From Holothuria scabra (lineage: Eukaryota; Echinodermata; Holothuroidea; Aspidochirotida; Holothuriidae): DNA of 64,000 nt. Location: assembly GCA_037179385.1 (NCBI GenBank), contig CM074179.1, positions 31,005,903 to 31,069,902 of the forward strand, written 5' to 3'. The notes beneath the pieces are model-generated. The model was not told the origin of the DNA. It searched no databases and was given only the letters and a program-made list of their open reading frames with translations. The translations under genes were made by a program, and so were the position numbers. Position 1 is the stretch's first letter, and every line of letters begins with the position of its first letter. Below are positions 58,646 through 64,000 of this stretch, piece by piece.

Positions 58646-58653
58646 CCTACAGT

Positions 58654-60018
58654 TACGGTTCTATGAATTTCACAACTGAGAGAATTGTGACTGATCTTGA
58701 AGAGAATGTAAGTAGAGTTTAAAGTGTATCCATTTCCCGTGTTGATTTAGATTCACTCTTATGGATTTAGAGAGCAGACTTCGAAGTCTAGACGTCAGCG
58801 TGATTTTAATTGCCAATTAGCCTATATGCAATTTCAATGTCACCATAGGTGTTACTGCCAGGGTCATCTAGCCAGTGTAAATACCAATCGCTTCCACAAA
58901 CATACAGTTATGCCGTTCCCATTGCTAAATGTCTAGCTTCCTTATTCTTCACTAACTCAAAGTACCTGGTTGTGTTTCCTCTTCAAATAAGGAAACATGA
59001 AAACATCTTATACTAACAAACACATTCCATGGAAAATACATCTATAGTCAAGCAGGGAGCTCCCTGAGTAGTCAAGCAATGGTCACACTTTCTTACAGGT
59101 GAAACGTGTAACGATAATTTGAATAAAATAAGGATGATATCTTTAAATTACCGTTCCCTATAACCTTTTCAGAAATGGGTGAATGAGCTTCAACTGAACA
59201 TGTTATATCTCAACTCTGGAGTTTAATCTTAAGTTTGAAACTGCACCGTATAAATACTTTTTAAAAATTTGAAAAACTTGTTTTGGATGTAAGTAGACAT
59301 TGCAAATTTAGGATTGCAGTTAACATTTAACTGTAGTGCAGGGTAACCTTTTATCGAAATGTTGTCCTAAGAGCGAACAAACGCACTTCATAAAGGTCAG
59401 TGACGCTAGTCCAATACAAAAATAAGCATTTGCTATTGCTTTGTAAACATTAAACTCGCAGTAATGCTAACATCAAGCTTGCAATATTCCGGATATTTAC
59501 CAGTGCCTTATATGTTAAGAATTGAACCTAGCCTGTGTTTTTCGGCACTGAAATTTGCCTTTCTGTTGGACAAGGTTCCGTTTCTATGCGTTACTTAAAA
59601 AACGCAATGAAGCTTTGGTCAGTTTAAAGTGTACATTATTTTGAACGATTTCAAAAGTTAGCGTTTAATTATCGTGGTTCATTAATATTGGCGTATTTTA
59701 GCTCATATAAAAATAGTTAGCACCTGCTCTTCAATGTCAGCTATACCAAATTCTGACCTCTAATACCAGCTATACATTCATACCTTGGTAACGACGGATA
59801 GCTCACACTTACATGAAAAATAGAAGGGCGTGTAAAACTTGCAAATAGAAACTTTGTCGAGTAGATGCAAGGCAAATGTAGGGACATGTCATTGACAAGC
59901 AGAAGTAAAGCCAGACCTTTTAATGTATTTTCCAGTGCAAACTGCAGGGCTTGCAAAACGGTTACCACTATTGCCATCTGTTGCTATGGTATCATAACAT
60001 AATAATCATCAGAGCTGT
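58654..60018. other. Possible upstream intron; one weak exon candidate
   Basis: On the minus strand an ATG at 59977 preceded by CAACAG opens a frame rich in Leu and Val, with CAT then GTAAGTG near 59811 as a possible donor. That donor would leave phase 0, which does not fit the phase 2 entry of the sialyltransferase exon, so I do not call it. Confidence 0.25.
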
Positions 60019-60333
60019 CCCAGCCAACATGCCCAGCTGGGCCCCAACTGGGTTTCAGCTGGGCTACTTGCTGGGCCCCAGCTGTTCCCACTTGGGGCCC
60101 AACTGGGCTAGCCTTTCCCAGCTGAAGCCCAGTTGAAGTCCAGCTGTGCCCCGCTTCAATAACTGAAGCCTAGTTGGGCTTCAGCTGGGCTTCAGCTGGG
60201 CTTCAGCTGGGAAAGGCTAGCCCAGTTGGGCCCCACGTGGGAACACCTGACAAACACGGATGGGCCCCAGCTGGGGCCCAGCAAGTAGCCCAGCTGAAAC
60301 CCAATTGGGGCCCAGCTGGGCATGTTGGCTGGG
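60019..60333. mobile_element. 315-bp CCCAGCC/GGCTGGG palindromic MITE
   Basis: Same family as 30062-30377: CCCAGCCAACATGCCCAGCT at the left and AGCTGGGCATGTTGGCTGGG at the right. The dinucleotide GT lies directly outside both ends. Long arms meet near CAATAACTGAAGC. Internal repeats of GGGCTTCAGCT occur three times in a row in the right arm. Confidence 0.93.
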
Positions 60334-60344
60334 GTAGCCGAGGG

Positions 60345-60617
60345 TAAAAATCCCTTTGCGTCCCGTTAGTCTGATTTTTCAATGGGACTTAATGGAACAT
60401 TAACGGGATGTTTCAACTTCCATGTTAAATCAATGGGATGATGGAATTTCTCATTGACTCAATGGGATTTTACGTTGTAACTGGTCACTGATTCCATGTT
60501 AAATCTCATTGCATACAATGAGAATTAATGGGAACTCAACAGAATTTCAATGGGAGTGTATGGGATCCCATAAGGCCCCATTCAACGGAACTTAATGGGA
60601 ATTTTCTCTTCGGAGGG
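60345..60617. repeat. Cluster of AATGGGA words, possible small element
   Basis: TCAATGGGA, TTAATGGGA and related words occur about ten times within 270 bp on either strand. GCCGAGGGTAAAAATCCC near the left and ATGGGAATTTTCTCTTCGG near the right are a weak inverted pair, so a worn MITE is possible. Confidence 0.5.
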
Positions 60618-62881
60618 CAGTTAAGTTTTTTGACCACGAAGTGGGCTTTTTATGACGACATTTGACTCATTTCTATTGTTTGGTTGTTTTAGGCAACCTT
60701 TGCAAAGGATAGCAAACCTGGTGTGTTTCTACAGTCCATTGCAAATGGTTGATCGCTACTGAATTAAAACCCGCTTCATTTTGACTCGACTGGGATATAG
60801 CCCTGAACCTTGAAAAGACTGCCCAAATTTCCTCAGTTATCTGTTACCTATCTTCTTCGCGACTGCTGTCGCATAAGGCCTTCACAGAGCATTTCCACCC
60901 CTCCCTGTCAGCTGCCAAGGCTCGCATCCCATTCCAGGTCCTCCATCCAGCAATTTCCTCAATTGACAGGTAAAAAAAGCTTTTATATGTAACGATAAGC
61001 AAAAGAACCTCAGAAATCAAAATTAAAAAAAGTTACCCCCCTCCCCTTAATGTCAATGTTCAACGACGTCCGATAAAATCAGAAGGATATTTTCAGTTGG
61101 ATTCAGAAGACATCATCTAGCAAGCCAATGGTTTTGGTAGGAGGACTCAAAAGGAAGAATATGCATTAAGAATTTTCTCTGAGTATTTTTACTAAAATGT
61201 TAACCATATCTATGTGTATCTGGATACTGATGGAAAGTCGCAGCTGGCTTATGCAACTCCTTCCCTTTACCCTTGACAATAAATTTTAGTCGTTGGTACA
61301 GGCAAACAGTGCAAGACTATTCAGATCTGAATGCCAAAAGTGAGCCGGGAGAGTAGTTATCTGAATATTTCAGTACAATTATTACGTTTTAAATAAAAGC
61401 TGTAAAGGGCTGTAGAGAGGAAAACAATTGGTAATGAGCAACGATTGATTGAAAAGAATAACTAATGCAAATAACGTTGCCTCTTGGCGGTCTTACCAAG
61501 GTTCCACAAAATGTTTTAACTATGTGTTATGTGGTGTTGTAAAACGTTTCATATACCACATTAAAGATTTTAAAAGCGTTTTGCGTTGGTGGTGAAAAGC
61601 GATCGTAACTAACCACCGCCTTTGTACAAAATGAATTATTCTTTAAGCTCTGACAGAGATTCATTTGATTGCATTATTATGATAATGGCTTTTAACAGCA
61701 GGAACAAGGTACATGTGTGTTTTGAATGTCTTTGTTTCACATTGATATGTTGTCGCACTTTATAATGCCGCCGTTGACAAATTAACATATGAACATTAAC
61801 ATTCAAAAGCTGTGGTGTAAAGTACTTGAAAATAGTAAACAAAATAACAAAGGAGACAACAGTGCACAGTATTACACAATCTTGGGCCAAACGAATAATA
61901 GCTTATAATTAACGTATACTGAACTTATATTCAATTGTGTATCTTTCTGTTTGTCTGTCTGTCTGATGGTCTACTTCTCTGACAATATGTACTTTAAATT
62001 TCCAATAAACTCTACCTTATATTTTCAGCATTTAATTCCCTAATACGAACCATATGTTGGTGGAATTAAATGTTTGTTGCAAAAACACTACCGAACATTT
62101 TAAGAATCCACTCTTCCTTCAGTTCTTACATGTTCCAGGGCTTCTCATCGCTAACTGTATACGCACCCATGTGGAAACTCCACACAACGAATGCAAGAAT
62201 TTCATGTTGGTCTGGGGCAAAATTTTGCTTGTAGGTGTCTTGTGAAGTTCTATCAGAAATGTTTAAAATTCAGTAAATCTGTACATCCAGATATTGAAAA
62301 TTTAGAAAATAATCTTGAAATGTACAATATTAGCGAGTCGTCAGTCTTTAGCCTTTTATTGATAATTGCGATTTTTTTATTGATCAAATTATTTGAGATT
62401 CTAAATTTACTTCGCTCAAGAAAGAAACTTATCAAAGGGGGCCTTTAAGCAAACGTATTGTCTTCACATGTGAAAATGGAACCAAATCTACATTCTGTGG
62501 TGAAACTTCCATTCAAGTCGGACAGGTATTTCTCGAGATATCAGTGAATGAAGAGACTAGTTTTGTGAACTATCAATTTAAAATTGCTGGATAGACCTTG
62601 AAGTTAATAGAAATAGGACCTCCCTGTGAGTAATACAAAATTGTTTAGTGCCCATCCAACTTATGCAGTCATATTCTCATGAATATATGAGATCACTGAG
62701 GTGAAAAGGCCTAAAGACAAAGAGAAAACCAAAGACTGTCCATTAATGTAAGAATATGACATCATATAATGCTTGTTTCATTATCACTTTCTGTTGGAAA
62801 CGTGACTTCACTTGTTTAAACTATGAGATCCACACATCAAATTTCAATGCAGATTAAACCGAAATGCTTAAGTACCGTACT
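60618..62881. other. No gene recognised
   Basis: AT-rich, with a short TCTG repeat at 61945-61967. Frames at 61636-61890 (TTG start, one hydrophobic stretch) and 62054-62448 are unsupported. Confidence 0.4.
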
Positions 62882-63062
62882 CAGGCACGTAGCAAGGATT
62901 GTGTCATGGGAGTTAGTGTCATGGGGGGTTGGGACACGACATGAGGGAGAAGTCTAAGAATAGAGAGAAAAAACGCAATTTTAGGTGTTTTTTGCATTGC
63001 AAGGTTGGGTCATGGGGGTTTTAAACCCCTCCCCCACCCCCATCCCGGTGGCTACGCCACTG
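62882..63062 (+). mobile_element. Small hAT-like MITE with perfect 8-bp target duplication
   Basis: Starts CAGGCACGTAGCAAGGATTG and ends GGTGGCTACGCCACTG. ACCGTACT flanks both sides exactly (62874-62881 and 63063-63070). The interior has GGGACACGACATGAGGG, TAGAGAGAAAAAACG and TTTTGCATTGCAAGGTTGGG. This is the best-preserved copy of the family. Confidence 0.95.
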
Positions 63063-64000
63063 ACCGTACTCCCTAGCATTACAAAATTTGATGTGACCTT
63101 AAATCCTTCCTTTAACAGTGATGGCGCCAGTATTTTCCTGGCAGGAAACCAAGCCCAAGACGGTGAAGAGAAACTATTTAAATTAGACCAAAACGTGACA
63201 GCATCTTTTTCATGGTTGGTCCCTTGTAATACATCTCAAACTTAACCCAATGAAGTTTCGGCCGATTGGTTGTGGTTATAGGGGTAGTCTACCCATGAAA
63301 AATTGGGGACTAAGCTCCCAATATTTGCCAAGGGTTACTACGCGTTATGGCCCCGGGGACAATTCCGAAATGGGTGCTGAACCTAATTTCCATCTTTAAA
63401 ATGCGCATACAGCTAAAAACAATCGGAGAGTATCTTTTCCGGCCATGTGGGGTTCTTTTAGCAAAAAATTTTCTTTTCCGTGCCATGCAGACTCGCGGTG
63501 GTACTTCATTTAAATAATATTGGTTGCACTCAACACCCTTCTCCCTGAATATTTTTTTTTCGTTCCCGCCGCGCCTGCCCCACTTTGTTTACTGAGTTGT
63601 CTTTGGCCACAAAAACTTGCCGAAATTTTGGTCTAGCAGGACTGATATCGAGGTTTTCCGGACACAAGCCAACACGTGAAGTTGTATTTATCGTGAAAAA
63701 AGGTTTGCAATGAAAACATATCCAAGTCACATTTATGAAAAGCAAATTTAAGAGCAAGTGTATATTTGCCACTGAAATTTCGTTAGCGATACTTCCATTA
63801 AAGACTGCCTTGAACTTTTGCAACACTATAGGTAGCTTACTTACTGTCAACCTTTTGTTTAGTCTATACAAAATGTTGCATCAGTCTTTAAGCCGTAGTA
63901 AACACATCTTATCGAATTTTAGAAGTTAAATCCAATAACCCAGGTCAAATCTGATATAACGTGCCCAAATGCTTTACTCGACTTACACTGATCTGCTATG
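63063..64000. other. No exon confidently recognised
   Basis: A minus-strand open stretch at 63530-63871 begins at a TTG and has about 20 hydrophobic residues followed by a Cys-containing tail, a plan like a type II enzyme. It has no ATG upstream of the helix and no good donor, so it is noted only as a possibility for an upstream exon. Confidence 0.3.

Noticed and set aside
59741..59977. Minus-strand frame with ATG, acceptor-like and donor-like sites, considered as an upstream exon
   Set aside because: Its donor would give phase 0, incompatible with the phase 2 entry of the 55140 exon, and no domain is visible.
63530..63871. Minus-strand frame with a hydrophobic helix, considered as the anchor exon of the sialyltransferase gene
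   Set aside because: No ATG before the helix, and no consensus donor in phase 2 was found.

Overview
This window is an AT-rich, gene-poor stretch of a metazoan nuclear genome. There are no bacterial-style operons. Almost all long open frames are chance or repeat-driven, and most recognisable structure is transposon-derived. A GT29 sialyltransferase exon of the ST8Sia type, intron/exon structure, tRNA-headed SINEs, a LINE 3' end and many non-autonomous DNA transposons together suggest a marine invertebrate deuterostome. An echinoderm such as a sea cucumber or urchin is my best guess, but this is inference and I cannot fix the species.

Gene content is small and lies on the minus strand. A 612-nt internal exon (54529-55140) encodes the sialylmotif-L region of an alpha-2,8-sialyltransferase-like Golgi enzyme, with a good acceptor and donor and phase 2 at both ends. 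Farther downstream in the same orientation, 37774-38009 (plus a short 5' leader) looks like a first coding exon. It has a short cytosolic head, one signal-anchor helix and a lumenal stem with N-glycosylation sequons, and it ends in phase 2 at a consensus donor. It is probably the start of another Golgi type II enzyme. The sialylmotif-S exon of the first gene and the second exon of the other were not found.

Layout. 1-4.4 kb: a 156-bp-period array carrying nuclear-receptor-like half-sites, its terminal hairpin, a 598-bp inverted-repeat element and a decayed second array. 4.8-9.85 kb: a SINE, then a long member of a CCCAGC/GCTGGG palindromic element family split by a 2.1-kb hAT-like insertion with a perfect 8-bp target duplication. 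10.9-13.2 kb: an inverted repeat pair and a MITE. 16.2-20.8 kb: a TA-flanked element that encloses another half-site array, two MITEs, and a third array in reverse orientation. 25-27 kb: two AT-rich tandem arrays. 30-37 kb: a dense cluster of MITEs. 40.8-43.4 kb: inverted TTAGG blocks and a hAT-like element. 44.3-47.4 kb: three TTAA-flanked MITEs and a 16-copy 56-bp minisatellite. 48.8-49.3 kb: a SINE and the 3' end of a CR1/L2-type LINE. 53.9-55.1 kb: a 33-bp-stem hairpin and the sialyltransferase exon. 55.6-58.6 kb: a hAT-like element nested in another. 60-63 kb: two more MITEs.

The most unusual feature is the repeat family whose units carry perfect AGGTCA half-sites spaced 1, 4 and sometimes 4 bp (DR1 plus DR4). 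It occurs as arrays at several places and ends in a conserved hairpin.
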